From: Psychrobacter sp. 72-O-c
Lineage (GTDB): Bacteria > Pseudomonadota > Gammaproteobacteria > Pseudomonadales > Moraxellaceae
Assembly (NCBI RefSeq): GCF_904846605.1
Contig: NZ_CAJHBI010000015.1
Location: 1 to 64,000 of the forward strand
Length of the DNA stretch: 64,000 nt
Direction: 5' to 3'
This document shows positions 16,038 to 24,796 of the stretch, piece by piece. Position numbers and translations under genes: made by a program. Positions within the stretch are counted from its first letter, which is position 1. Every line of letters begins with the position of its first letter. The notes under the pieces were generated by a model. The model was not told the DNA's origin. It made no database searches and worked only from the letters and a program-made list of their open reading frames with translations.

Positions 16038-16724
16038 CTAGGCCGTGTTATCGATTACTCCTGATTTTCCTGCCAGCATATCGTGCCATTGCTTATATTC
16101 TGGCATCGCCGTCGCTACTGTTTGCCAAAATGCGCGGCTATGGTTGGCATGATGTAGATGACATAACTCATGGACAATCACATATTCTGTGCATTCTATA
16201 GGATAGGCAGGAAGGTGAACGGACAGCCATATACGGCGAGCGCGCGTATTACAACTGCCCCAGCGCGTGTGCATTTTTTTGATCCGTATTTCGCGAGCTT
16301 CAGCACCAACAATCGGTTGCCACTTATCAAATAGCTCAGGCATAACGATAGATAATTGCTGCCGATAATAGGCAACTTTGTCAGCCTGACTTAAGGTAAA
16401 GGTTTGTGGTACACCCCATAATAAAACAGAGCTGTCAGTATCTGGAGATTTAGGTGAAGGGTTTTGTTTGCGCTCGTACTGCGCCAATATTTGCGGATGA
16501 TTGGCTAACACCCGTGGTACTCGCGTCGTCACGGCTTGTGCGACTTGAGCGGCGGTGATCCTTAGCGGTACTGACACCCTTAATTGATAAGGTTTGAGGC
16601 GAAAGTTGATATTTTTGACATGCTTTGGAGTAATTTGTAAGGTGATGCCGGCTTGAGCAAGACATTGCACGGCACTTTCTAATAAGGGATGAACATACTT
16701 TTGTGGCAGGCTCAAGGGTTCCAT
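16038..16724 (-). CDS. YgjP-like (M48-related, DUF45) metal-dependent hydrolase
   Basis: A 228-aa soluble protein. The C-terminal block has IKKMHTRWGSCNTRARRIWL followed by VIVHELCHLHHANHSRAFW. The zinc motif HELCH (His185, Glu186, His189) and a third histidine in the HANH segment match YgjP/SprT-like DUF45 metallopeptidases. The N-terminal 100 residues form the variable domain. Family function is poorly known, with links to restriction-modification and DNA repair contexts; none is visible here. The next gene upstream, for the DUF1513 protein, ends 33 bases away on the same strand, so the two may be cotranscribed. Confidence 0.85.
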   Translation of the reverse strand: MEPLSLPQKYVHPLLESAVQCLAQAGITLQITPKHVKNINFRLKPYQLRVSVPLRITAAQVAQAVTTRVPRVLANHPQILAQYERKQNPSPKSPDTDSSVLLWGVPQTFTLSQADKVAYYRQQLSIVMPELFDKWQPIVGAEAREIRIKKMHTRWGSCNTRARRIWLSVHLPAYPIECTEYVIVHELCHLHHANHSRAFWQTVATAMPEYKQWHDMLAGKSGVIDNTA

Positions 16725-16757
16725 AGATTATTCGCTACCTTTATCATTACGCTCTCA

Positions 16758-18434
16758 CTATAAAGCTTGTAAGTGATTGTCAAAGGACATTATATGTAAC
16801 TTGCTGTCTTTGGTCACACGCTGGTTCGACTGTTTTTCGCTATCTAAAGCAGTTGTCTTTAACCCAGTTCCTTTTAAGCCAGACACTTGCAAAGTAGTCA
16901 ATTGACCTAGACCATCACTAATAATAAAACCAGCTTGCTTACCACTATCTGTATTTTTACCAGTTTCAATGTTGTCAAAGTTAAGGTCTTTATTTTTAGG
17001 ATCACTATTTTTATTGTGATTGGCTTTATTGTAATTGGCTTGAGTATTATAACTCTCACTACTGCGTAACACAGATGCCCCTGCACAATCCGGCAAACTC
17101 ACATCGCTAATCAATTTGCGAGTATTCAAGTCATAGACTGCCGCACAGCCCCCAAAGGGTGTGGTCACACACAATAAGTTGTGTTGGCTATCAACGACGA
17201 CACTGGCAATATACTGATGAAAGCGTTGCCATTGATTGTCTGGCATGATTAAAGGACTAAAGTCGATATCACCACGATTATGGGTCAGTACTAAAGGGAC
17301 ATTGATATGCTTCTCGCCTTGAAATTGGATTCCAATCATCACTGTTCCGTCACTATGGACGGCTAAATGACGCACGCTCATTTGATTGTGCTCAGGAAAA
17401 ATTTGTTCAACAAGCTGGCCATCTTGACGATTAATATAAACCAATGATGGATGCATAGTATCTAAGTTCAGCTCCTCGCGTGAGGCTCGTTCAGTCTTAA
17501 TACCACCATTAGCAATAATTAATGTCTCACCATCGGGATGCATAATAAGCTCATGTGGCCCAATACCATGCGAGCCAAATTCAGCGACTTTTTGGTAGTC
17601 ACAACTGACATCATAGATACCAATTTTACCTGCTAAACTTACGGTATCATTTTCAGTCACATAGAGTAATTGACCGTCTAGGCTATAGCAGGCATGACCA
17701 TAAAAATGTCTATCAGTAGCTGATTTAATAGCATGCTTTACTTGTCCTGTAGCCGTATCTAATACCCAAAACCCTTCACTTGGACGTCGACCCATGACCA
17801 CTACATCGCGGCGTGTGGTTTTATTATTGCTATCACTGACCTGATTACCAGTATTATTAACATCGGGCTGCACGACAATATCATGAACGCGCTCTGGCAT
17901 AGTCGTCTGCCAAACAATCTGGCGATCGGCATCAATCCCCACTACACCAAAATTATTATCGCTACCATTACCATCTGTAGTCGCAGCCGCTTGCGGCATG
18001 GACGCTACCCCGCTGACCCAACATACTGGACGTGTCAACACGGTGGTAGTATGTATTGCTAACAGCTTAGCTGTAGCCTCATCAGCATCATTTTTATCCT
18101 TATAATAGTTAGGATAACTTTTATTAGAATAGCTGCCATTCGGATAGCTTTGATAAGCCTGTACAGCTTGCTGACAAACATACTTTAAGCGGTCAAGATT
18201 CTCAGAACGCGATAAATCATTCAGCTGTGCATTAATATCAGAATGCGCTTGATTCAACCCAGTCAAATAATCTTGCAAACGCGCATCTGGTTGCTGCTGC
18301 TTACGATAGCGATGATGTAGCCCAACTAAAGCCGCTGTGCCTATCAAGGTTCCTAAAGTGGTGCCAAGCGCAGTTGACGCTGAAGCGGTCAGCAGCTCAT
18401 ATGTAGTACGCTTATGCGTAGTGCACTTATCCAT
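16758..18434 (-). CDS. DUF1513 periplasmic beta-propeller protein
   Basis: A 558-aa protein. Repeated blade-like motifs are seen (VVVMGRRPSEGFWVLDTATG, YGHACYSLDGQLLYVTEND, IGIYDV, GPHELIMHPDGETLIIANGG and AVHSDGTVMIGIQFQG), characteristic of DUF1513 propellers found with imelysins. The ATG at 18434 was chosen over an in-frame GTG at 18482, which lacks a ribosome site. The N-terminus has HKRTTYELL before a hydrophobic stretch. Most relatives carry a twin-arginine signal here, so this KR version may be a degenerate Tat or plain signal/anchor. It is longer than usual because of low-complexity inserts near residues 95-125 and a C-terminal Asn/Lys/Ser-rich stretch (about 455-500). Confidence 0.8.
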   Translation of the reverse strand: MDKCTTHKRTTYELLTASASTALGTTLGTLIGTAALVGLHHRYRKQQQPDARLQDYLTGLNQAHSDINAQLNDLSRSENLDRLKYVCQQAVQAYQSYPNGSYSNKSYPNYYKDKNDADEATAKLLAIHTTTVLTRPVCWVSGVASMPQAAATTDGNGSDNNFGVVGIDADRQIVWQTTMPERVHDIVVQPDVNNTGNQVSDSNNKTTRRDVVVMGRRPSEGFWVLDTATGQVKHAIKSATDRHFYGHACYSLDGQLLYVTENDTVSLAGKIGIYDVSCDYQKVAEFGSHGIGPHELIMHPDGETLIIANGGIKTERASREELNLDTMHPSLVYINRQDGQLVEQIFPEHNQMSVRHLAVHSDGTVMIGIQFQGEKHINVPLVLTHNRGDIDFSPLIMPDNQWQRFHQYIASVVVDSQHNLLCVTTPFGGCAAVYDLNTRKLISDVSLPDCAGASVLRSSESYNTQANYNKANHNKNSDPKNKDLNFDNIETGKNTDSGKQAGFIISDGLGQLTTLQVSGLKGTGLKTTALDSEKQSNQRVTKDSKLHIMSFDNHLQAL

Positions 18435-18524
18435 GGTATTAAGACCTTTAGTTGCTATAGCTTTTGTCTGCTTGTCGATCACTTAATAGTCATCATTCGA
18501 TTTCGGTCATTCAGTACCAGCCGT

Positions 18525-19694
18525 TTAGTCACCATCTGTGCTATTGAAGCCCACACGAACGCCTAATGTCGGAATCAATTGACGCTTAATTAGCCGCGTG
18601 ACGGTCGTTAGATGATCATACAACGCTTGCTGTGCTTCCTTGTCTGCGGTTACTAAATCTTCCGGCATCTGTGCTAGCAAGGTTGTCGTTTCAGCAAGTG
18701 CAGTCGATAGATTATTACCCAGTTCACTCTCGTTATTACTACTAAGCATGGCCGTTAGTACCGGATCAGTAAGTGCTCTATTTAAGGTGGCTAATTTAGC
18801 ATTGATAATGGCGCGACTTTGTCCAGCAGTTGTTGCTGGCAGATGACCTTTCGCTTTGGCAGTCAGACCTAGCGGCTGATCTATCGCAATATTTTTCATA
18901 TTCTCAATCGATGACAGCAGGGAATTAAACCATTGATTCAAGCCTTTATCGCTATCTGCGGTTTGATTGATAACCAATAAATCTGTCGCATTCTCTTGCC
19001 AATTACTTTCAATATCTTTTAGGCGTGTGCTTAGTGCGCTACTGGCGCTAATAACATAGGCACATTGACCAGCGTCTAGACTATCATTAGCATATAACGC
19101 TTCTTCTAAGCCGGGTACACCTTGAACGATAGCGCTTTCGTTGGCCAGTTGCTTAGGCGTCAATGTGGGATTGGCAGCGATGAGCTCAGCGACACCGCTA
19201 TGCACCAAGCCGCGCTCGTCTGGATAGTAGTTAATATATAGATTGCTCATGCTGGCGGTCGCTGGACCAAAATCAATCATCTCTGCGCTGGCCCATGCTT
19301 GGGCTAAAACTAACCACTGATCGCGTAATGCTTGTAACTCATCACCGCTAACGGGCGCTTTCTGACAGTGTTTTTGTGCTAAATCATGTAACACTTCACT
19401 TTGTTTCGCTGCGTCCGCATAAGCTGGAATGATCATAGTATCGGCAACGTGAGTCAGATATTTTTTTTCAGTATCAGCGCTAATGTCTACCGGAGTGATA
19501 ACAATATTTTGCTCACTATTATTGCTTTCATTAGCGGCTGCATTGTTACTGACCTTGGTCGCTGTAGACTCTTGCGCAACCGTTTGGCTGTCATTATCAG
19601 CCGCTTTATTGTCATCAGCAGGTTTAACGCAGCTGATCAATAGACCAGCACTCAGTGCAGATAACACCATAGCTAAAGCGTGGTTCTTTTTCAT
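18525..19694 (-). CDS. Imelysin family lipoprotein (second copy)
   Basis: A 389-aa predicted lipoprotein (MKKNHALAM, lipobox LISC, Cys22), then an acidic Ser/Asn-rich linker. The imelysin-type helical domain spans residues 75-389. Family marks are WVLVAQAWASAEMIDFGPA, GVPGLEEALYAND and the terminal VRVGFNSTDGD, close to the G(F/V)xxxDGD end of this imelysin group. Imelysins are iron-regulated periplasmic proteins with a proposed role in iron handling. It lies between the di-heme oxidoreductase and DUF1513 genes on the same strand, an arrangement common for these families, and probably belongs to one operon with them. Confidence 0.85.
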   Translation of the reverse strand: MKKNHALAMVLSALSAGLLISCVKPADDNKAADNDSQTVAQESTATKVSNNAAANESNNSEQNIVITPVDISADTEKKYLTHVADTMIIPAYADAAKQSEVLHDLAQKHCQKAPVSGDELQALRDQWLVLAQAWASAEMIDFGPATASMSNLYINYYPDERGLVHSGVAELIAANPTLTPKQLANESAIVQGVPGLEEALYANDSLDAGQCAYVISASSALSTRLKDIESNWQENATDLLVINQTADSDKGLNQWFNSLLSSIENMKNIAIDQPLGLTAKAKGHLPATTAGQSRAIINAKLATLNRALTDPVLTAMLSSNNESELGNNLSTALAETTTLLAQMPEDLVTADKEAQQALYDHLTTVTRLIKRQLIPTLGVRVGFNSTDGD

Positions 19695-19821
19695 AAATTT
19701 CTCGGTATTGTCTCAATGTTTGTATCAATTAGTAAATGAGGCGGCCAATCTCATTAATGTATTTGACGATATATTTATCGATTAATCATGAATCTGTCTT
19801 AAGAGTAAGTCTGTCTCGCTA

Positions 19822-21462
19822 TTACAATGATTTTAAAAAGGCATTGAGTTCAGTCCGACCTTGCTTATCCAGTTTTAGCACTTTTTGTTGCTGCTTAGCG
19901 GCTTCCCCACCATGCCACAATACTGCTTCCATCAAAGTACGAGCGCGTCCATCATGCAAAAAGGTAGCTTGAGGATCAACGGTTTGCGCCAAGCCAATCC
20001 CCCATAGTGCTGGCGTACGCCATTCATAAGAGTTGGCTAAAAATTCCACTTGTGCGTCTTTTGGCGGTAGCTTGCCCGCGATAGTACGATCCGCTAAATC
20101 ATCGCCCATATCATGTAGCAGCAAATCAGTATAAGGATAAATCACTTGTCCGTGCTGCTCAAGATTATCGTCGTTAGTCTTTGGCAGCTGATATCTTGGG
20201 GTATGGCAACTTTGGCAACCCATATCATAAAAACGCTTTTTACCGGCTAATACCATTGCATCATCAGCATCACGTCGATTTGGAACTGCTAAATTACGAG
20301 TATAAAACTCTACAAACTTAGCGATTTCATCATTCACTTCAACAGGTGGCTTACCGTTGCCTTGTTCATCGGCTCCAGTGGTCGCATTAAGACAAGCGGT
20401 TTGCGCAGGCATACAAGATTCATGAGGCCGAATATTTGAGGTCAGACCCATGTCTTCACTAAAGGCGCTTTGGTTTTGAGTAATCAGCTTCGTTTGGCCC
20501 GCTTTCCAGCCAAAACGGCCCAATGCGTGCTTGCCTGTTTGTGGGTCCATGACCCAGTTAAACTTACCGCGGATGCTGTTTGCATTTTTATTGTTACTGA
20601 CGGCCTGTTTTTTGATATCTTCATCAGGAATTTGCTCCAGTAAACCAAGTCCAATCATCGGTAGTGCAATGCGCGGTGACACCATCAGCTCATCATCAAA
20701 GGCGCCATAGCCAGGTTTGGTCAAGTTAAAAGTCGGGGCGCGCAAAGTCTCGATATGACCATCTGCAAAAGTGACCGGCTTATCTGTCCACTGCACTACA
20801 ATACGCGCTTCCGCTGGTACGCCCTGAATGCCACGATCTTGCAATTGACCACCATAGACTGGATGGGCGACTTTTTCTATCAGAGAGTTCTGCAACTGTT
20901 GCTGCTGCTCATCGGTAGTCGCTGGCATAGCAAGACGGACCAATAAACTATCCGCATCATCTTCAGTAGTCATTGGAGCATGACCACGTCCGTCTTTCAC
21001 ATGACAAGACTGACAAGCCGCAACGTTAAATAGCCCCCCGAGTCCATCACGGCTATCAGTGCTGGCAGGGGCCAACACCCACGGTTGGCTAAAGAAGGCA
21101 TTGCCAATAAAGAAATCTCCCTTTCGCGAGGCAGTCAGATTTGAGGACGGTTTAGAGTAACTCTCAGCGCTGGTAACGGTAACGCCGGTATCGCCGCCCT
21201 GCTTAATCTCTTGCGGATCAAAGGTAGCTAGCTGTTGCATCGGTACGCCAGCCAGTGCTTCAATGGTTTGCGTGCGCTCAGCTGATGTTGCTTGAATTTG
21301 TTTGGTATCAGTCACACTATCTGACGGTTGACAGGCACTTACGGATAACGCACATAGCACGCTTAGCGCAAGCTTGGATGGCGCCATACGTAGTGCTGAA
21401 AAGGGATAAAAAGAAACAGCTAGTATCGCTTTTGTGGCGTTCATAGCTTTCATGGTGTTCAT
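19822..21462 (-). CDS. Di-heme oxidoreductase (DHOR, putative thiol oxidoreductase), lipoprotein
   Basis: A 546-aa c-type cytochrome. Two heme-attachment sites are seen: CQSCH at Cys150-His154 and CQSCH at Cys416-His420. FIGNAFFSQPWV and the C-terminal FLHDGRARTLMEAVLWHGGEA match the DHOR/cytochrome-c-peroxidase-like family. A lipoprotein signal is present (LALSVLCALSVSACQPSD, lipobox Cys44). The exact start is uncertain: 21462 follows an AAGG site, and an internal Met26 is an alternative. Heme attachment needs the Ccm system, part of which is encoded at 53-57 kb. Located between two imelysin genes, it is likely a periplasmic electron-transfer partner in the iron set. Confidence 0.87.
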   Translation of the reverse strand: MNTMKAMNATKAILAVSFYPFSALRMAPSKLALSVLCALSVSACQPSDSVTDTKQIQATSAERTQTIEALAGVPMQQLATFDPQEIKQGGDTGVTVTSAESYSKPSSNLTASRKGDFFIGNAFFSQPWVLAPASTDSRDGLGGLFNVAACQSCHVKDGRGHAPMTTEDDADSLLVRLAMPATTDEQQQQLQNSLIEKVAHPVYGGQLQDRGIQGVPAEARIVVQWTDKPVTFADGHIETLRAPTFNLTKPGYGAFDDELMVSPRIALPMIGLGLLEQIPDEDIKKQAVSNNKNANSIRGKFNWVMDPQTGKHALGRFGWKAGQTKLITQNQSAFSEDMGLTSNIRPHESCMPAQTACLNATTGADEQGNGKPPVEVNDEIAKFVEFYTRNLAVPNRRDADDAMVLAGKKRFYDMGCQSCHTPRYQLPKTNDDNLEQHGQVIYPYTDLLLHDMGDDLADRTIAGKLPPKDAQVEFLANSYEWRTPALWGIGLAQTVDPQATFLHDGRARTLMEAVLWHGGEAAKQQQKVLKLDKQGRTELNAFLKSL

Positions 21463-21534
21463 AAAGAATTACCTTAGCTCTAATATAGAACTATTAAAAT
21501 CGCATGCTATAAAGTTTTTCACTTTTAGTCGATA

Positions 21535-21568
21535 TATCAGAACTGTCTATGTATCGGAACTGTCTATG
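21535..21568. repeat. 17-bp tandem duplication in the leader of the DHOR gene
   Basis: tatcagaactgtctatg (21535-21551) is followed directly by tatcggaactgtctatg (21552-21568); one base differs. Confidence 0.85.
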
Positions 21569-21600
21569 CCCTGAGCTATCAGGCTATTTTAATATGGTAT

Positions 21601-21634
21601 AAAAAACACGCTGCCAACCATTATTGACAACGTG
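21601..21634 (-). terminator. Rho-independent terminator downstream of the first imelysin gene
   Basis: On the minus strand cacgttgtcaa pairs with ttggcagcgtg (two G-U pairs) and is followed by TTTTTTAT. It lies immediately downstream of a promoter-like -10 box at 21638-21643, so a transcript starting there would lack the first bases of the stem. Confidence 0.7.
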
Positions 21635-21637
21635 CAT

Positions 21638-21675
21638 ATTATACCTAAGTTTTACTGACATAAAAATCATTCTCA
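21638..21675 (-). promoter_or_regulatory. Promoter with weak Fur-like site before the DHOR operon
   Basis: A perfect TATAAT on the minus strand (21638-21643) has only a weak -35 region. TGAGAATGATTTTTA (21675-21661) covers that -35 region and matches 12 of 15 positions of the 7-1-7 Fur consensus TGATAATNATTATCA. Confidence 0.5.
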
Positions 21676-21777
21676 TTAGACTGATGTGACTCATTAGCCA
21701 TTCAAAAGGCATTCAAATTTAGTACAGACTAAGACTATAGAACCGATCTTATACCGCCAAGCCTGTAGTTGTTAGAT

Positions 21778-21831
21778 AACAAATAGTCGCTAGACAACAA
21801 ACAGTCGTTAAATAACAAACAGTCGCTAAAT
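21778..21831. repeat. Three 18-bp tandem repeats just after the imelysin gene stop
   Basis: aacaaatagtcgctagac, aacaaacagtcgttaaat and aacaaacagtcgctaaat run head to tail in the gap between the DHOR and first imelysin genes. The 391-bp gap (21463-21853) otherwise holds the terminator and promoter listed above. Confidence 0.88.
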
Positions 21832-21853
21832 AATAAAGACCAGCTTAAGACTG

Positions 21854-23314
21854 TTAGCCAGCATCAGCATCTAGATTGTCAATGCCGACCGCTTTTGCCG
21901 CATTCTCAATCCCAGAAGTCAGCATCTTCAAGCTAGTGATGCCGTTCTCGATCCAGCCACGACGAATATTTTGTTCTTCAGCAGAGATACCTTGCTTACT
22001 CACTTGTCCGACGGTAGCGATCATTTGATCGACCTTGATATTTTCTTTTTCGCCTTTGGCTACGATTACATTAAAAGCATCTTCTACTTTTTTAAAGTCC
22101 GCGGTAAGCTTGTCGGCAGCATCTTTATGGTCAGTATCTATCAAATAATTCTTGATACCATAGCCGCCAACTGATTCACCAGCGACCGTTTTATAGCTGC
22201 CATTAAAGACGTTTTGAATACCAAGAGCATTATTAGCATAACTTAAATGTGTCAAATCACTAAAGCACTCATGCTCATCTTCTGTTGAACCTGTAACAAA
22301 GGCGACCTGCATACGCTGAGAAGCCAACTCTCCTAATGCTAAACTACCCATTTGATACATGATTTGGCGCAGGCCGTTATTATCTTTACGCGCCAACATA
22401 TCGCTACGCAAGGTGTTTTTACTTTCAGGCTGCCACTCAGCTTCCATCGCGGCTAAATCATCAACCAACAATTGGGTAACTGCTTTTAGATACTGACCGC
22501 GACGATTACAAACGCTGGCATCTGTATTTACGGTCTCACCGCTGGTACATTGACCGACCTCATCGGTAGAGTCAGTCATATAGTCGCTGACTGGACGATT
22601 ACCAGCGCCTTCAGCAACGCCATTGGTGTCTTGACCCCATAATAAAAACTCAATGGCATGATAACCTGTAGTGACATTGGATTCGCTGCCACCGATTTCA
22701 TTCATTTCTGCCAACAGATCAGGAGTAATGGTTTTGGTATCTTGCTTTGAGCTACTAACGGTGATGCTATCACTATTGATAATATTATCTTTGCTATTGT
22801 ACTCGCCAGCGTAGCTGTCATCGACGTAATCGATTAATGCCTCGTCAAGTGGCCATGCATTCACCTGTGCTTCCCAAGCATCAATACTGCTAATAGCACG
22901 TTTGTCATCAGCGGTGACAAAACCTTCATCGAAACGAAAAGTTTCAGTTTGCGAATACGGCTGTCGCGCTGTTTTATAAGCCGCTTTTGCCGCATCAAGG
23001 TTCGCTTGTGTGGGCGTATCTACATAAGTATTAACCGCCGTTTGTAACAGCTTAGCGGTATCTAGTGAGTCTTTATAAGCGGCGTGTACGATGTCTATAT
23101 GGCTTAAAACCAATCTATCGATACTCGCCTGTTCAGCAGTTGACTTTTGCACACTATCGCCAGCTTTGTCAGTTTGAACGGCTGTTTGCTTATCGGCGGC
23201 GGCGGTATCGTCATTAGTCTGCTTGGTACAACCCGTAACCATTAATAATCCTGCAAGTGCAGCAGCTAAAGTGGTAGGTAGAATCTTGCGGCTCGTCACG
23301 GTGTTAATAGTCAT
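21854..23314 (-). CDS. Imelysin (IrpA/ICMP-type) iron-regulated lipoprotein
   Basis: A 486-aa imelysin. The start at 23314 is chosen because it follows a GAGGAC site, gives a lipoprotein signal (lipobox VTGC, Cys29) and leaves room for the promoter. The longer frame beginning at 23392 would start inside the -10 region. The family motif GxHxxE appears as GYHAIEFLLWG, followed by DTNG and the typical RRGQYLKAVTQLLVDDLAAM. Imelysins of this group sit in the envelope and are strongly iron-repressed; their direct ligand is debated. A Fur-type operator overlaps its promoter. It is the first gene of the iron-related set that continues with DHOR, imelysin 2 and the DUF1513 protein. Confidence 0.9.
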   Translation of the reverse strand: MTINTVTSRKILPTTLAAALAGLLMVTGCTKQTNDDTAAADKQTAVQTDKAGDSVQKSTAEQASIDRLVLSHIDIVHAAYKDSLDTAKLLQTAVNTYVDTPTQANLDAAKAAYKTARQPYSQTETFRFDEGFVTADDKRAISSIDAWEAQVNAWPLDEALIDYVDDSYAGEYNSKDNIINSDSITVSSSKQDTKTITPDLLAEMNEIGGSESNVTTGYHAIEFLLWGQDTNGVAEGAGNRPVSDYMTDSTDEVGQCTSGETVNTDASVCNRRGQYLKAVTQLLVDDLAAMEAEWQPESKNTLRSDMLARKDNNGLRQIMYQMGSLALGELASQRMQVAFVTGSTEDEHECFSDLTHLSYANNALGIQNVFNGSYKTVAGESVGGYGIKNYLIDTDHKDAADKLTADFKKVEDAFNVIVAKGEKENIKVDQMIATVGQVSKQGISAEEQNIRRGWIENGITSLKMLTSGIENAAKAVGIDNLDADAG

Positions 23315-23392
23315 ACGCGTCCTCAGAGGAATTATCGAACAAAAAAGAGCAAAAAAGCAGTCAATAGCTATATAATATTTAGGCCGATGCAA

Positions 23393-23421
23393 ATTATAAT
23401 GGTATTGATAACTATTATCAA
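23393..23421 (-). promoter_or_regulatory. Fur-controlled promoter of the imelysin gene
   Basis: On the minus strand TTGATA (23416-23421), exactly 17 bases, then TATAAT (23393-23398). The dyad TGATAATAGTTATCA (23406-23420) lies in the spacer and -35 box and matches 14 of 15 positions of the 7-1-7 Fur consensus. Iron-dependent repression is the straightforward reading. Confidence 0.82.
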
Positions 23422-23545
23422 TAGATAGATTAACTCTCTTCTATTAAATTACTAAGTATTTAATCTGATTTATTATTAGTACTAGCTGAATTGCTCTATG
23501 TTTTCACTTTGCTATTATTTTGCTTATTACCACTTTCATAAAACC

Positions 23546-23579
23546 ATAAAAAAAAGGCCAGCTTATCGCCGACCCTCTT
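23546..23579 (-). terminator. Terminator of the OmpA-like lipoprotein gene
   Basis: On the minus strand ggtcggc and gctggcc form a stem (with G-U pairs) around gataa, followed by a run of eight T. Confidence 0.7.
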
Positions 23580-23615
23580 AATATTTATAATTTTATAGTA
23601 CTGTTTTTTCGTTAA

Positions 23616-24269
23616 TTAACGAACGCTGTTGGGCGCATTAATAGTTAACTCAACACGACGGTTTTGCTGACGACCATAATCAGTGTTGTTGTCAGCGACT
23701 GGACGTGATTCACCATAGGCCACTACATTAATACGGCTAGATGGTACACCGCGAGCGCTTAAGTAGTTTGCGACAGCATAAGCACGATCACGTGATAGAC
23801 CTTGGTTATAAGACGCTGAACCTTTGCTATCAGTATGACCAGCAATAGTGATTGAGTTTTGATTGTACTCGCTCATAGTCGCTGCCAATTTATCAAGTGT
23901 TGGCTTGAAACCTGAGCTTAATGTTGCATCATCAAACGAGAACGTAATATTGGCTGGCATAACTAAATCAATGTTACCATTAGCATTCGGGGTAACAGTG
24001 ACACCACTGCCAGCCATTTGTTGCTCAAGCTGCTTAGCCTGACGCTCCATGTAATAACCAACACCAGCACCTAGTGCTGCGCCAATAGCGGCGTCACGAC
24101 CAGTTTTATCCCCGCCAGTTGCTTTTGAGATAACAGCGCCACCAGCAGCGCCAGCTAAAGTACCAATGGCTGTTTTGTTCAAACGTTGCTGTCCAGTGTT
24201 GGGATCAGTAGTACAACCGCTCAGTGCTAGACCTGATGCTACTGCTACAATCATTAATTGGTTACGCAT
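23616..24269 (-). CDS. OmpA-family lipoprotein with glycine-zipper segment (YiaD-like)
   Basis: A 217-aa outer-membrane lipoprotein (MRNQLMIVAV, lipobox LSGC, Cys19). Residues 35-75 are a glycine-zipper region (GTLAGAAGGAVISK, AAIGAALGAGVGYYME) likely to insert in or pack on the membrane. The C-terminal OmpA domain (about 105-215) has ITIAGHTDSKGSASYNQGLS and RINVVAYGESRPVADN, with the Asp/Arg pair that binds peptidoglycan. It therefore tethers outer membrane and cell wall, as in YiaD. It is a single gene with its own terminator. Confidence 0.92.
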   Translation of the reverse strand: MRNQLMIVAVASGLALSGCTTDPNTGQQRLNKTAIGTLAGAAGGAVISKATGGDKTGRDAAIGAALGAGVGYYMERQAKQLEQQMAGSGVTVTPNANGNIDLVMPANITFSFDDATLSSGFKPTLDKLAATMSEYNQNSITIAGHTDSKGSASYNQGLSRDRAYAVANYLSARGVPSSRINVVAYGESRPVADNNTDYGRQQNRRVELTINAPNSVR

Positions 24270-24796
24270 GATGTTTTCCTCTGAAGTTAAAAATTATAAA
24301 CAAAGTATGCTTTTAGATTTTACGTTTTTTGTGAAACTTATCGATTAGATCTTATTGACTAATATTTTATAAGGTGTCACTAATACTCACCATTATTATG
24401 TCAAGAGCAACCTAACTATGTGTAATATTTTGTCACATCTATGTATAGGAAGTGCATGATGCTTTGCGCTCAGTTTTGCGATAGGTAACAGCGACCCCTT
24501 TTATGTTTCATAGAATTTTTATATGAAACAAAGTAGATATTATAGTACTTCGCTTAAGGTACACTATTGTTAATAAAAAATAAAATAGATACGCTGGAGA
24601 TGGATACACTGATAGTCACGTTAACACTCGTACACTGTTATTGATTTCTGCTAAAATCATGCCCTAGTCGTAGTTAAATGGTATGCCTATTGCGCTACTA
24701 CTAACTACTATCGCTATAAAAATAGCTATCCCAAAAAAAGATAACTTAGAAACTAATAATATCGAAACTAATAATATCGAAACTCAAGGATTGAAC
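24270..24796. other. 527-bp intergenic region between divergent ompA-like and acyltransferase genes
   Basis: It must hold both divergent promoters. No other gene is recognised; an in-frame upstream extension of the acyltransferase (from 24683) is low-complexity and lacks a ribosome site. A 15-bp tandem duplication sits directly before the acyltransferase ribosome site. Confidence 0.5.
24749..24778. repeat. 15-bp perfect tandem duplication before the acyltransferase start
   Basis: gaaactaataatatc occurs twice in direct succession (24749-24763, 24764-24778) and a third partial copy gaaactcaagga carries the AAGGA ribosome site. Confidence 0.9.

Noticed and set aside
21778-21831. Possible short CRISPR-like array (three 18-bp units)
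   Set aside because: The units are directly adjacent without spacers and no cas gene is present, so this is a simple tandem repeat.
21854-23392. Longer form of the first imelysin starting at 23392
   Set aside because: That start codon falls at the promoter -10 region, has no ribosome site, and would bury the lipoprotein signal that begins at 23314.
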